From NCBI RefSeq assembly GCF_019649055.1, contig NW_026570286.1, forward strand, positions 124,001 through 188,000: a stretch of 64,000 bases of DNA. Direction: 5' to 3'. The notes under the pieces are model-generated. The model saw nothing but the letters and a program-made list of their open reading frames with translations, was not told the origin of the DNA and did not search any database. Below are positions 48,481-63,514 of the stretch, piece by piece (position 1 is the first letter of the stretch; each line of letters opens with the position of its first letter). Both the position numbers and the translations under genes were made by a program. The stretch is from Paramacrobiotus metropolitanus. Taxonomy: Eukaryota; Tardigrada; Eutardigrada; Parachela; Macrobiotidae.

Positions 48481-51474
48481 TTACCGCGCTTCGGCTTTAC
48501 GGGCGATCTGCTTGAGATCCATTTTGACTTCCCATTCGCCTTTTGGGAATGTGACCGAAAAGCCAGTATCCAGGGAAGCGCATGTACGGACTTTTTCACC
48601 CTCGTGCTGCTGAATAACATCGTAAACGCTGAAGCGCGCTTTGGTATTGGCGTCCTTTGGTGTAATCATTCGGTACGCCGCTACCGCATCCTCCAATTTC
48701 GGAAACCACAAGTAGAACATGATTCTGCAAACAAAAACTGTAACGTGCGCAATTAATACAACTGTACCGGTTTCAGTGTCAATACCCGCCCAGTGAATCG
48801 AAGGACAAATGCTCATTCATGATCATTCCGCCGCTAGCTTTAAAGCGAACAATCATGTCCTCCAGCTGGGGCTCAAATTTCCGGATGGTCTCAGCACGTT
48901 TCAACGCAGCCTGGTGGTACCCTTCGGTGAATACCAGCAAGACCGAAAAATCCACTGTAATTCTGTCCATATTGCCCCCATTTGGACGCTCCACCGTGAA
49001 CAAGATGTCCTGGTTGGCGCAGGCATTCACCTGTAAGTAGCAGCTCCACCAGGACATTTCCGCGAGCTCATCGGACGCTGCAAAAACCAGGGATACTCAT
49101 ATTACCGTAAACATAATTTCGATAATTAACCAGGATTACGCCACCAGCAGAATCATATCTTGAAAAATACTGTCAACAATAAGGGCTGGGCTTTTAATAA
49201 ATTACGCTGTACGAGTATATGTATATGCGCAAATTTAAATTTCAAACTGTTTTTGAAAATATATCAGATACGTCATTTGTCGAAAGTCACGAAAAAGTGC
49301 CGGTCTGCTACAAAACTTTGCGTCGTTAATAACTTACAAGCTTGATAAACATTCGGTTACAGTAAGTAATTACACAGTTAAATTAAACTAATCCAAACAA
49401 TCCCCGAACAACTAGCCCTTCTCCCATCAGTTACAAATTACAGTTTTTACATTGAAATTAACACGAATGATTGGTCAAAAAAGCCTTTGCAGTTAACAAA
49501 ACGAAAAGGCAAACATTTTAAATGACATTCCGTTGCACTAAAGACTTACAATTAATCCTCGCTGAGTCACCGTCGCCACATCCATTTCGAGAAACGGGGC
49601 GCTCCTGCAGTTTCTGCAACATTTCCGGACTACCCTGGACGACGTCGACCAAATCAGCCCGATCCTGCTCGCTCAGAACTCCTATAAAATCGTACAAAAT
49701 GGAATCCGACCAACGGAGCGCACGGACCGGGACGCCGTGATAAGTCGGCATATGCTTCTCCACCGCCTTAATAAAACGTTCTCGCTCCTTCCCATCGCGA
49801 AAGCCGAGGAATTGATGCATTTTTCTAATTCAACCAATTTTCCAGATAATGCTAAAGAAAAAGAAAGCAAACACAGCAGGGCAATGCACCCAGATTAACT
49901 TACGGATTTTTGACCTTCTCTTGAAGCTTCTCTCCCTCAAATCCACTTTTGACCTTCAGCTCTTCCACCCACTTCGGAAGTTCAATCTTAAAAGATAAAA
50001 ATTCAAGGAAATTAATTGTAATTTGAAATAACGTTTAATAACCTAAAGATGGCATAAGAAATGCATACGTATACGGAAAGGCCAGATATATATCGTATTC
50101 TATATTCCTTTACTCTTATTCAGTATTCCTTTGCTCTCATTCTGTATTCCGTTACTCTACAGATATTACCTCATCGAAAGAGGTGCGCCACTTGGTCGGA
50201 AGGTGGAGAACGACGGACTCACCATCGTGGCGGTGTCTGAACTCGCACGGGCGGGAGCATGTAATAACGAATCCCCTCCCGTCGAATACACCGGATAATT
50301 CATCGGGCAGCGGATTCACAGACGCTGCAATCGCGGCTTCCGAGGATACGGTCCGCACCACCGTCTTAAAACCATAATTCGGCATAACGTTCCTTCAATA
50401 AGCAGAATGATATGATAATAACCCACAAATAAAAATAATGAAATAAATCAGGATTGATTTTACTGCTTGCAGGAAAACAGACAGTGAATTTATAATTACG
50501 TTCACATTAATAACAAATACATATATATAGCTAACACCAACAATTACAACAATCAGACCGTAAGCTGCACAAAATATGACAACAAAAGCAATAAATGATC
50601 AAAAATTCGAATTCGGATAAAGAGAAACTTACTAAGCATAATCACCGATTAAAAAATGGCTATGATGATATAATCATAAAATATAAACAAATTAATGATT
50701 ATCGAATGATCAGAAGAATTCATCTCGTTCTTACTGATTCTTCAACGTAGGAATATCCAGCAAACTGCGACGGAACGCGTCCTCTTCTTCGGGGGTTGGT
50801 TTGGCTTTATCGTCCAGGCGCGGACATATGCCTGCCTTCTGCCAAAACTCTACGATCTTCAATACGTCCTCCATGCGCGCCTCTTCCCCGATGGATTTGT
50901 CCGGGAAGATCCAGAGCTCCCTCTGCATGCGACTGACGACAGAATCCGCTTCTTCGTTAATCTGATACAGCCGCGCGGTCACCGAACCTTTCCACGCATC
51001 GCCCAGCGTGCCTTCATCGCAACAGTCAACGGCATTCAAGGCATCGCTCTTCGTTCGAAAGGTCACTACGAATCCCCTGCAAAGGTGCAAACAAAGCTAG
51101 GATGCAACAGGGAACACTACCACATCCGCACTGTTTCTTTTTACTGTAAGTGCGCCTTCAAGTCGGTGTAGGCGTCCGGCTGCAAACCACAGCGCCTCAA
51201 GAATTGTGTCCCAATACGCCTCATATCTGGATCATTCTATAAAGTAGGAAGCAAAAGAAAATGAAAAACACATCAGACAGACAGACGGTTCGAAATGCAC
51301 AGCGCATCCTTCATCTGCAAACGTGAACAAACAGGCCTCCATCTTTAAAAACAACATCGAGAATCAACCTGTACTTACCTGTTTGTTGATAATGCCGAAG
51401 AAAACTTTGTATCCTGCTGCTGAGGAAGCAGGGGATCGGCCACCGTTAGCAGTGGGGGAAGTTCGGGATCCCAT
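48481..51474 (-). CDS. Unrecognised eight-exon protein, about 550 aa
   Basis: Eight exons on the minus strand join in phase from MGSRTSPTANGGRS (51474) to a TAA at 48481. After a short Ser/Gly leader, a segment with RRM-like pattern appears (YKVFFGIINKQNDPDMRR, then GFVVTFRTKSDALNAVD). The rest alternates strands and helices: RMQRELWIFPDKSIGEEARM, FVITCSRPCEFRHRHDGESV, LPKWVEELKVKSGFEGEK, MHQFLGFRDGKERERFIKAV, DILFTVERPNGGN, LLVFTEGYHQAALKRAETIR, IMFYLWFPKLEDAVAAY. There is no signal peptide or membrane segment. Codon pattern and clean splice phases make it a real gene. I do not recognise the family. Exon 1 is set by phase and by the first in-frame ATG. Confidence 0.7.
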
Positions 51475-52594
51475 GCTAAGGAGATTATGTTGGCAGCAGA
51501 CAGCAAGAAAAGTCCACAAATGAAAACGACAGAGCAAATGGCCACCAGTCGATAACCTTCCTGTTTAGAACACCACCACAAACCCTAGGGTAGGAATTAC
51601 GCTGGAACTGGAAGTGATCACGGAGTTGACAAAAACTTCCCAATCCCCATCAGATTAAAATGCAAAAATGGCGTCAAAAAAAGGTAAAAGATAAAGCTGC
51701 AGGAGTTCGAAAAATAGGATGATATCAAATTTATCAATACAGCTTCCAGCTGACCTGCACTGCAACAAGTCGTCTGCAACCAGAAACGAACAAGAGTGAT
51801 CGCTGATCGGAAATCACGGTCAGAGCTGGTGTCGACACTGCGTCCACAAGTGCTGCACAAGTACAGTACTACGTACAGTCTGTCCTTTTCTGTACGCGGT
51901 ACTTCTGTACAGTACCAGCAGAGAAATGACAGGACGCGTACTATGGTTTATGAATACAGTACGAGTACACTAATTATTTATTGTAAAAACAGTAAAGCAT
52001 ATAATATTTAATGGGGCAATTAGAAAAACACACACCTTATTACACACATTTAGTCAATTACCGATTAATTACTAACAATAAATTACCGATTGTTGCTGCC
52101 TTGTTCAGTTGGTATTTGAAATTTCCGACGTATGCACTTATTGCACTATCGTATGCATCCACAGACAGAAAACCTCTGAAAGTTACATTTTTAAGGTCCT
52201 TAAAAATATAACTTTCAGAGTCCAAATTAATTTAATAAATAAACAAATACATGGCAATTTCACAACTGCAAAGAGCAGTAATATTCCTCCCACTGCATTT
52301 GCGTTCACTAATAAGTCAGTGACCAATTAAATGTGCAGTTTTCGTGAGGTGCATGTGAGAAGCCGAGATAAATTAAACTGACCTGTGAAGTCAAAGTGAA
52401 CGAAAATCTATTCTCCAAATCATAAATGACTGCGTCTAATATTATAGACATTCAGTACAGATATAAGCCCAAATCCCTTGTTAATAATTCATCGTTACGA
52501 GTAAGAAAAAACCAATACTTACTCACATGTTCTAGCATACATGTGAAAATAAAAAATAAATTATTAGTCCATTAATCAAAAGCCAAGTCACAAA
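51475..52594. other. Intergenic region with one hairpin
   Basis: About 1.1 kb upstream of the orphan gene and downstream of AMACR. It carries a strong 47-nt hairpin (52174-52220), listed separately. No exon is supported. Confidence 0.5.
52174..52220. repeat. 47-nt near-perfect hairpin
   Basis: Arms of 23 nt beginning CTCTGAAAGTTA pair with one mismatch around a single unpaired T. It could be a small foldback remnant or a hairpin RNA. Confidence 0.75.
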
Positions 52595-54691
52595 TCACAT
52601 ATCCGCTTCCACAACACCGTCCGCTCGTAATTTATCAATTTTTTCATCAGCATATCCCATTTCTTTAAGAATCTTAATCGTATCTTGGCCGGGATGCAGC
52701 ACTTCTCTTCTCTTGGGCTGTGGAGAATCGTACGAGTTACCAAAGGCTAAACTCTTAGGGAACGGTGCCGGTTCATTCCCGAGACCGGAATCATTTTTCA
52801 TAAACGTGCCCCGCTCTTTTTGGTGAGGATAAAGTGGAGCTTCTTCCGTTGTAAGCACCGGCGTGACGCAGGCATCAAAACTATTAAAATGCTGTATCCA
52901 GTCATCTCGATCTCGTTGTGCGAAGCAATCGGTAAATATTGTTCCAAGGGAATCCTGATTATCGGTCTGATCAAACTTCCCTTCCAACTGCAATCCTGGA
53001 ACACATTAAGCCGCTCTTAAAAAAAGCATGTATAGTCAGGCACTTGCTATAAATTATTAAGCTGTACTATCACTTAGCGCTATAATATTATCACGCAATC
53101 ATTGCGGAGAACAGTAGTGCAATGCATACAATTGTCAGCACAACACAAACAAATGAGAAACTTATGCACATACCACACTTCAAAAATTAATGAATGGACA
53201 CTACTGTTCTCCGCAATGATTGCGTGATAATATTATAGCGCTAAGTAATAGTACAGCTTAATAATTTATAGCTTCTTACTGAACAATATTAGAAACTCTA
53301 AATGGCTCAAATGTTTATTGTGTACAGCTTGGTTATGCAATAGTAAACAGCACTATCGATTTTCTCTCTATATCATTGACAACAATCAAATACCTTTCAG
53401 CAGCTGATCGAAAAACGGTTTTTCCAGACACCCGACCGCCACATACTTTCCATCGCGACACCGGTATGTGTCATAATACGCCAGTCCGCCATCAAACCAC
53501 GAATCCCCTCGTCCTCTGCCCCACACTGGCAAATCCGCGGCCCGCCACAGCAAAGTCGAAAAGTACGCCGCGCCATCTGTAATACTGTCACAATGAATAC
53601 CGTCATTTGAGTAATCAAGCTGGCAACGTGGTATTAAACTAAAATTACCGTATTCTAAACTGCGCCCATAGAATTCATAATAAAATTCTTACAACATACT
53701 GCCACGCATAGCGCCTCGATTAATGCCACAATTAAAATGTTTAATTACAAATATTAAATTCGTAAATAAAGCAAATTCAACAAAGTGGCGCTCACTTTGC
53801 GTCGAGAACTTTTCCCTTTCCGGTCGTAATACGTTCAATTACAGCGGACAGAATTCCGAATGCACACAACAATCCTCCAGCACCGATATCGCCCAAAAGC
53901 ATCAGCGGAGGACGTGGATTTCCCTGCTTCGGTCCGAGCTTTGACAGAACACCTGAAGATGGAAATCACTTAGTTTTTGAATTTTGTAGTAATTTAAATT
54001 ACTAATTTAGTTAACAATAATTTTTATCAAGTGCCAATTGTCAGCTAACAAAATTCACTCAAAATCAGATTTAACTTTTACACCCAAAACCTGCAGAATC
54101 TTACCCGATAAAGCGAGAAAATTAATATCATGCCCAGCTTTTTCGCTGAACGGTCCAGTTTGTCCAAATCCACTCAGACGCGCGAAAATCAACGATGGAT
54201 TAACGGATAAGACTTGTTCTGGGCCCAGTTTCATCTGCTCCATCGCTCCTGGGCGGTATGTATCTGGAATTCACGAAATAAATTAAAAATCAAATCAATG
54301 CTATTTCAAATTCTGCATTATGCAGAACGAGCGAATATTCACCCATGTGATTCTGTATTGTCAGGATTGCACTGTTTACAAGTCATTTGTCAAATGTCGA
54401 AGCTTTTGCGGGGTTTTACCTCACCAGCATTTCACGGATTGTAAATGTGTAGTTACCAATTACAACGTCCGATTTCGAGCACAGATCAAGGAAGACGGCT
54501 TGTCCCTGCGCATGGCGCAGATTGAGGGCCATGCTCTCCTTTCCGCGCGCTAGTTTATCCATGTGAAACGTCGCGCTGTTGGGACGTTCAACGCGAATAA
54601 CACGAGCACCGAAGTCCGATAAAATTAATCCACAAAAGGGTCCCGGTGCTAAGCCTGCCATCTCAAGCACCCGCAGCCCGCGAAGAGCCAT
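52595..54691 (-). CDS. AMACR: Alpha-methylacyl-CoA racemase homologue
   Basis: Five exons on the minus strand join in phase to give about 390 aa, close to the family length. The start is MALRGLRVLEMAGLAPGPFC at 54691. The family III CoA-transferase fold follows: GARVIRVERPNS, KESMALNLRHAQGQ, LCSKSDVVI, YRPGAMEQMKLGPE, LIFARLSGFGQTGP, then AGHDINFLALSG with the catalytic His-Asp region, LLGDIGAGGLLCAFGIL, DGAAYFSTLLW, WFDGGLAYYDTY, VGCLEKPFFDQLL, FDACVTPVLTTEEA. AMACR inverts 2-methyl-branched fatty acyl-CoA and bile-acid intermediates in peroxisomes and mitochondria. The C-terminus ends VVEADM, so no PTS1 peroxisomal signal is visible. The fourth intron (about 53020-53390) contains the foldback element. 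The catalytic region looks intact. Confidence 0.92.
53046..53272. mobile_element. Foldback/MITE-like element in an AMACR intron
   Basis: Two 74-nt inverted arms (53046-53119 and 53199-53272) differ at one position by eye. They flank a 79-nt AT-rich spacer, so the element is 227 bp long. The termini read GCTATAAATTATTAAGC. I could not identify a clear target-site duplication. It encodes no protein, so it would depend on transposase from elsewhere. Near-identity of the arms suggests recent insertion or maintained pairing. Confidence 0.85.
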
Positions 54692-55809
54692 TCCGTTCAG
54701 CAAGCCAATAAATCAGACAAAAATCAGAGCCCAAATTATAACTACGAGAATAAAAGGGTAATAATTTTAGTTGAAGAAAACTTACAAAACGTAATGTGAA
54801 AGCAACAAAAAATTTGTTATCCTGTCTGAAACTGTCACGATTTCTGCTTGGACCCTTGGACCACAAGATTTGGAGTCACTAGCCTGCTCCCGAAGGCGGT
54901 CGCATTTTTGGTGAATTCACTTTGTTATGCATTAATTTTGTAGTACCGGAAGTGAGCAAATACTTTGCAGTATCAAAAAGTGTTCTTTGCATCTTGCAAA
55001 ATGTACGGTATAAAGTGTGTAATAGTTTAATTCTTATGGCGGTAATAATAATGTGAGTAATAGTATGATCCCTGTATTCCATAGAAAAACTAAGTACGAG
55101 ATTATCGTACAGTAAAACTGCTAGCTTGACAGGGATGCAAGGCAGAATTAAAGTGCACATGTACAGAACAGTACGAATGAGTACAGTATACGTACAGTAA
55201 GTATTCTCAATTCCGGGATTTTCTGGGGAATACTAAAGTGCTACCTACGGTTACTGAAGGTAGAGGTGTGAAACGTTGCTGCTTTGATGTGTCGTAACTC
55301 GCAAGATAATTCTCTAAATTATCGGACTACTTTAAGTAGCAATATTAATTAATTAGGCCGAAAGCACATATTAGTCGTTTTCGTAGAATCTGATAACGCG
55401 AAAGTACAGTAAATGAATGTAAACCTTCTGGCAGATGGGATTTGCGTTGTACGCCGTAGCGAAGGTTTTCGCTTACGCTAGCGAACTCTTGGATGATGTT
55501 TCTGCAGGCTTGCAGCCATATCGTTTTTGAAAAACAAATACAGCAAAATCAAACAAGAGAAAAGCGAGGATGATGCATTTTACTGCACAAGATCGAGGTA
55601 TAGTAACATTGTGGATAATTTAAATAACTGCAAGTATCGTCTTGCTATTTGCACACAATTAATAATTATTTTAGCATTTCCTACTGTACCTACGCGCAAT
55701 AAGTGAAACCTTTCATTTACATTTAAAATACACATAGCAACTATAGACTGATACGATTACTATATTGTACATATGCTTGGAACTTGTATTATCATTTATC
55801 AGTACAAGT
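54692..55809. other. Divergent intergenic region
   Basis: About 1.1 kb between AMACR (-) and the receptor-like gene (+). It should contain both promoters. I see no supported exon. Confidence 0.5.
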
Positions 55810-57732
55810 ATGGTGTTGAAAGGGCGGATAGCGTTGATTTTAGCCAGCACCCTTATAACCATACTTTTTGCGTTCGACCTCGGCGATTTGGTGTCATATG
55901 CAACTCTTGACGTGATCGAGTATGCAAATCCGTTTGTGCAAATTGTGGCATTCTTCCAGTCGCAGACTATACTAGGCCGACTGTTCTGCTTGTCGATTCT
56001 CATTATTGCAAAGTTTATTTTTTTCTGCAATTTCCTGACCGAATGCCTAGCCAGCGAAGACAGCTCCACTATATCCAAGTGCAAAATTATTACCGGTAAA
56101 AAATTTGTATGCTTGACGGTCTTGTGCTGTTGTCGTTTCGCCTGCGAAATTGGAATAAACGCCTACAATTTACCAACACCACTTTCAGAAACTATTGCCA
56201 CGATCACGTTGAGCGGTTATTTTGTACGCGGAACACTTTATCCTGTTATTCGCTTTATCGGTCCGTTAATGATTTACATTCTAGATTCTCTTTTTGTATT
56301 TTGCGCTAATTTAAGCCTGTGCAAAGGTGTTCGACTTTCAAAATTCATCGATCACATGCTTCGCAACAGCTTTCCCGGTGACATCAATAATCATCCATCT
56401 ACGCGCACAATGCAGTTACGAATGCTCTGCTATTCGCCAATGACCTTTGCCGAAAGCGAAAGGCTTTTTGCACGGCTCTAATTATTCAAATCACCGGAAG
56501 CGTTCTGGAATCGATGGCGGCTGTGTCACGATGGTACGCTACTTTTGGATATGCCACCGACGAAGACGCCAGCATGAGTTTAAATCTGGGCAATATCCAC
56601 TGGATCGTGCGGGGTGCATGGACTGTTGTGATAGTTTTATACGAAATGTCTATGATCTTTGGAGTAGCTACTAAAGTCTACTACCAGGTAAAAAACGGTT
56701 TGCCGAAATATTTGTCCAAATTTATTCAACTTTAATTGCAATCTGAATAATAACATTTATAAGCATATCTTTATGGCAGCACGAAGAAATTTTAGATAAA
56801 ATGGACAAGATCGGATTTGTGCAAACCACAAAAATGTATGCACGCGGCACAAGTAAGCTCAGTATCTAAAATCGTGGTCAGTGTGTGCTGTGTACATCAG
56901 CACTTACTCGCACGCTTTTAAAAAATGAATACTGTACTTTTGGGAAAGGAATCGTTTTTTCATTTGCAAATAATTGCTGCATACACCCACATATTCATCT
57001 TAGTGCTGTGATTACGCAAAATACATACACTACCGATCCTTTATATACATGACAGTCAGTTATTGCTAGTGTTTATTCGCTCCGATTTAGAATTATTGTT
57101 ACTGAGTGATTTAGCTGAAGCGGCACCACAGCAAGGAGCCATCGATATCAGACAAGACCACCTTGTGAAAGTCATCCACATGCTCAGAAAATCCGATCGC
57201 CCACGCGGTTTTTGCGCTGGAAGATTGGTCGATATAAATCCACAAGCTATTCTCCTGGTGTGTGAATTAAGAATTCTAAAATTTGCAGCTATGGCTTATC
57301 CTGTTGTTCTTGATACTGACTTATGAATTACATTACGTAATTGTATACAAAATATTTGAAATTCTACTTCATATAATATTTTGAGAAAGCTTCATCATTC
57401 AGGAAGTCCGAAGTACTACGCAGAACTACAGGTGTCGGTTGTTTTTGTATTATTTTGCTTCTGGCATGTACTGCTTGACAAACTTAGAACTAGAACAAAT
57501 TCTGCGGCATGCAAAACGGTCAATGCATACACAACTACATACTACTGAAGTTTTTTTGTTTTCACAGCTGATAGTGTGCGTAGTTGGCTACGTGACCTTT
57601 GTTATCGATCGCACTGACAATGCACAGGAGCGCAGGAGCTACGCTGCCGGTGCAATACGACTGAACTTGTCCCACTGCCGTCCGGATACCATTGTGTATC
57701 CAAACATTTCGTGTGCCCACGCCCTATCGTAA
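55810..57732 (+). CDS. Gustatory-receptor-like seven-transmembrane protein
   Basis: Five exons (55810-56377, 56416-56687, 56780-56852, 57115-57257, about 57568-57732) give about 406 aa. Hydrophobic segments lie at IALILASTLITILFAF, LFCLSILIIAKFIFFCNFL, FVCLTVLCCCRFACEIGI, PVIRFIGPLMIYILDSLFVF, CTALIIQITGSVLESMA, WTVVIVLYEMSMIFGVAT and LIVCVVGYVTFVI. A long loop before the last pair of segments, then FCAGRLVDINPQAIL and a final segment with a TY-like Y-V-T-F, resembles the C-terminus of insect-type gustatory receptors and GRLs. These are ligand-gated cation channels. Similarity is weak and based on pattern only. The first intron would be 38 nt long. Its boundaries are chosen by phase, so this junction is the least certain. 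Upstream exons are possible. Confidence 0.6.
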
Positions 57733-58946
57733 ACCTCAGGAGTCCTGCTTAGTATGTTATATCTGCTGCCAAGGCATCACTAAATACTGAGCCAACATTT
57801 ACTTACGCCTTGCTGCTATGAATGCCTGAATCAGCGAAGACATTAAAATTACTTTTACGTTCAGTTATGTAATTAATTTTATTCTTTTATTCTTGCGATA
57901 CTGTATGCTTTTTTTCTAATTGTGACATGATGCCTTTACTGCGTTGTGCGCAGGAATACTCGCACAGATTACCTTCTATTCGCAGCGGTGAAACCGTTTT
58001 TGGATGCGATGTAGTGGTATTTATTCAATGGGGACAACGGTTTTACTTGAAAACTCGATTTTCAATAGTGCAGTGCCTGATAACCTCAACAACTTATGAA
58101 TAACAGTTCTTCTTCCTGTTGTTTATAAATGGTAAATTAAACTTGGACACTATATATCAGGTTGACCAATGTGGAACCCAGAAATATCTTTCTCAAAAGC
58201 GCATTCAAGCAGTTATTTTTTCAAAACAAAATGACATGTCATTTTCCTTTAATTTGGAGGCTCACAAGTGCGTTTGATCACAGTCAGTTAATTGTACTTA
58301 TTTCTGGTACCGAAGCAGTTTACCAGGTACTTGCTACGACACTTAATTTTTACTCGTAGCCTAAAGATCTAAAAGGTAAGTATACAACGTTCAGTTCAGA
58401 TGAAGTAAAGAATTTCGCGTTTTCTTAACCGACACACTGCTTTGTACTGCGCTAGCATTTTCCACAGGAAGCTTTGCACTCGATCAGTTTACAGGTTCAG
58501 TTTATATGTACTGTATTGTATATAGATATTTTCTATTTACGGTATAACCTCCTCAAGTTTGTGTAAAAAATGCGACCTTGCTTCTTACAATTAGTTATGC
58601 GATTAACTATCCTGGCAGCGGTAAGTGTACACACAGTAAGTTTACTCGTACATTGCAGGATAAGATTGTAAGAATTTCAGCCATTCAGTCAAGCTCTTCA
58701 GTAATCATTAAAATAAAATAAATACATATATTATATTAGATTTCGAGCTTAGTGAATACCGAAGCTACCGCCAGTACTCAGTATTACAGAGGAACGTAGG
58801 TTAGCGAATGCCTAAGCTACCACCAGAATTACATAGCCGCTACGTGAGTGAATACGGTAAACGGGCCGCGGGCCGGCTTTTAGATATTTAGAAATTACAA
58901 ATAAATCAGACAATTTAAGCCGTGCGATATTGAGATACTCAGATTT
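57733..58946. other. Intergenic region with repeat-like units
   Basis: About 1.2 kb of AT-rich sequence. At 58747-58860 there are three imperfect units beginning TTAGTGAAT, TTAGCGAAT and TGAGTGAAT, spaced about 45-52 bp. They lie just beyond the broken end of the SERCA copy. No exon is supported. Confidence 0.5.
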
Positions 58947-61818
<2,872 letters not shown>

Positions 61819-62342
61819 TGCCAGGATCTACATGTACGTACCAGTAATGGTACACAAACTCCGTGAATTCAGCAAAATTATCCACGATACCAGCGATGCA
61901 GTGGGTTTCCGAGGATCGGTTGTTGAACGAATTGTCAAGCATCTGGAGCGTAATTCCGTTAAGTTGGATTAAGACAACGTATCTGATCGCACCTGACAAC
62001 GGAACGCGAAAAAGCCGATCAGCTTCTGCGCGAAATGCTTTCCGAGCAATATTGTCGTATTGTCGAAACTGGATTGACCTTTATGTTCTTTTACTAATCC
62101 TGTGCCATTACAGAGAAATTGTAAGAAAACTGCGCAACGGAATTCCTGTGGTGCCGCAACACATTAACTTCGTCAGCATGCAGTACTTTAATGACAGGGT
62201 CGGGTTTGCCGACTGTGTGAAAACGGTTACGCCACACGATGTTAATTTTCTACACCGAGCATATTCCGCGTTTGATAAAGCCATTTCGAATTTGTCTGTT
62301 TATAAACTGGAAACTATCGGAAGCAGCCATATGTACTCGTAA
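61819..62342 (+). pseudogene. Receptor-type guanylate cyclase fragment, broken
   Basis: The sequence resembles the linker helix and the first half of the catalytic domain of a membrane guanylate cyclase. The linker reads GSVVERIVKHLERN, then LTTEREKADQLLREML. After a short intron-like gap the catalytic part reads QIVRKLRNGIPVVP, NFVSMQYFNDRVGFADC, then AFDKAISNLSVYKLETIGSS. The usual second metal-binding Asp in ETIGDAY is replaced by Ser. A TAA at about 61970 and a frame change before LTTERE interrupt the linker. The rest of the catalytic domain is not found downstream, and no kinase-homology or receptor part is found upstream. The sequence may end at a donor-like site near 62340. It looks like a decayed fragment next to the truncated SERCA copy. 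Confidence 0.7.
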
Positions 62343-63011
62343 GATGCTGTAGGCAAAAACTTTGCAAGGTACGAGTATAGAAGCAGATTAATAAGACTGA
62401 AATTTATTATAATTTGGATTTAAACGGAACATACGTACCTACCAAGTTACTCGTATTTCCATTATATTATCTATACGTATACAATCATATGTAGACGATA
62501 AGCGGTTTAGTGGAGCGGATAGGCGACAGTCTCGCACAGCAGGTTTGTATGACCGCTCTTGCAATCCAGAACGCATTTCTCCAACCATCAAACCGTGGGA
62601 TGAATTGATACAACAGATATGTCTAATTGAAATTGCGACATCTGCATAACTGCCTGACGTGGATTAAAAACTGATTTCGCTGGCAACTGATAACTTTTAA
62701 TCCTTCGATTCCCTTAAATCTGCCGCTACGCACTTTTCTTCGCGAAGTATCCTCACTAATTAGCTGACTATACTGCACGTATTCTATCGTAAAAAATTAA
62801 AAATACTTACAGATTAGCAGTTCTATCAGTTCTATGCGATTAACGACACGAGTGCGACTGTATATACGAGTACAACAAAAGTTTGCTCACTTAAAACTTA
62901 GAATAATCAGCAATATAATTATGGCACAATATTAAAGTATCATTATTGTCTACCTTAATTAATGATACCGACGTACCGTATATGATCATATCTTTTTTTT
63001 ACGAAATAGGT

Positions 63012-63383
63012 TCAATAATTATATCTTATCGATAGTTTTTTAAGGAGGACATGCATTGATTTGTGCCGCAGCTCGCTGAACTGGGCGGCGGCTACACAGT
63101 GCGACACATAGCTACTTTTCCTGCTCATTTTTAACTTTTTAACAGTAGGAGCGCAGGCAGTCCAATCCTTAACGAAGTAGGTAAACATCGCTGCTTCCGT
63201 CCGTTTCACTGTGTGCAGCTGTGAACGGCCGATGCGCAGCACCAGCGCTGACCAAGGAAGTTTGACGTAGCGGCAATAGGCATCGAGCAGTCGCGCAGCT
63301 GCACGCGGCTGGCTGAGCATATGTGCAGAAACGGGCGGAAGACAGCTTTGTTTGCTCTTCCAATTACGACTGGCGGTCATCAT
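63012..63383 (-). CDS. Possible orphan small protein, 123 aa
   Basis: An ATG-started frame (MMTASRNWKSKQ) in a GC-richer patch encodes a basic protein rich in Ala, Arg, Ser and Cys. I recognise no motif, signal peptide or membrane segment. No partner exon is obvious. It may be a chance frame. Confidence 0.2.
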   Translation of the reverse strand: MMTASRNWKSKQSCLPPVSAHMLSQPRAAARLLDAYCRYVKLPWSALVLRIGRSQLHTVKRTEAAMFTYFVKDWTACAPTVKKLKMSRKSSYVSHCVAAAQFSELRHKSMHVLLKKLSIRYNY

Positions 63384-63451
63384 TTCTAGGCGGTTGATTA
63401 AACAGCGCTGCGATCACGTAGTGTAGTGTTTTGCCTTGGTGATACTATAAG

Positions 63452-63514
63452 CCTTGCGCTACCTTATACGAGTATAAGGTATAAGGTAGCGCAAGGTAGT
63501 ATAAGGTAGCGCAA
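63452..63514. repeat. Hairpin plus direct repeat
   Basis: CCTTGCGCTACCTTATAC pairs with GGTATAAGGTAGCGCAAGG a few bases later. The TATAAGGTAGCGCAA part is then repeated once more as a direct copy. Confidence 0.8.

Noticed and set aside
62505-62600. A tRNA- or SINE-like stretch (AGTGGAGCGGATAGGCGAC)
   Set aside because: It resembles an A-box region, but there is no GGTTCGA B box and I could not fold a cloverleaf. A tRNAscan run would decide.
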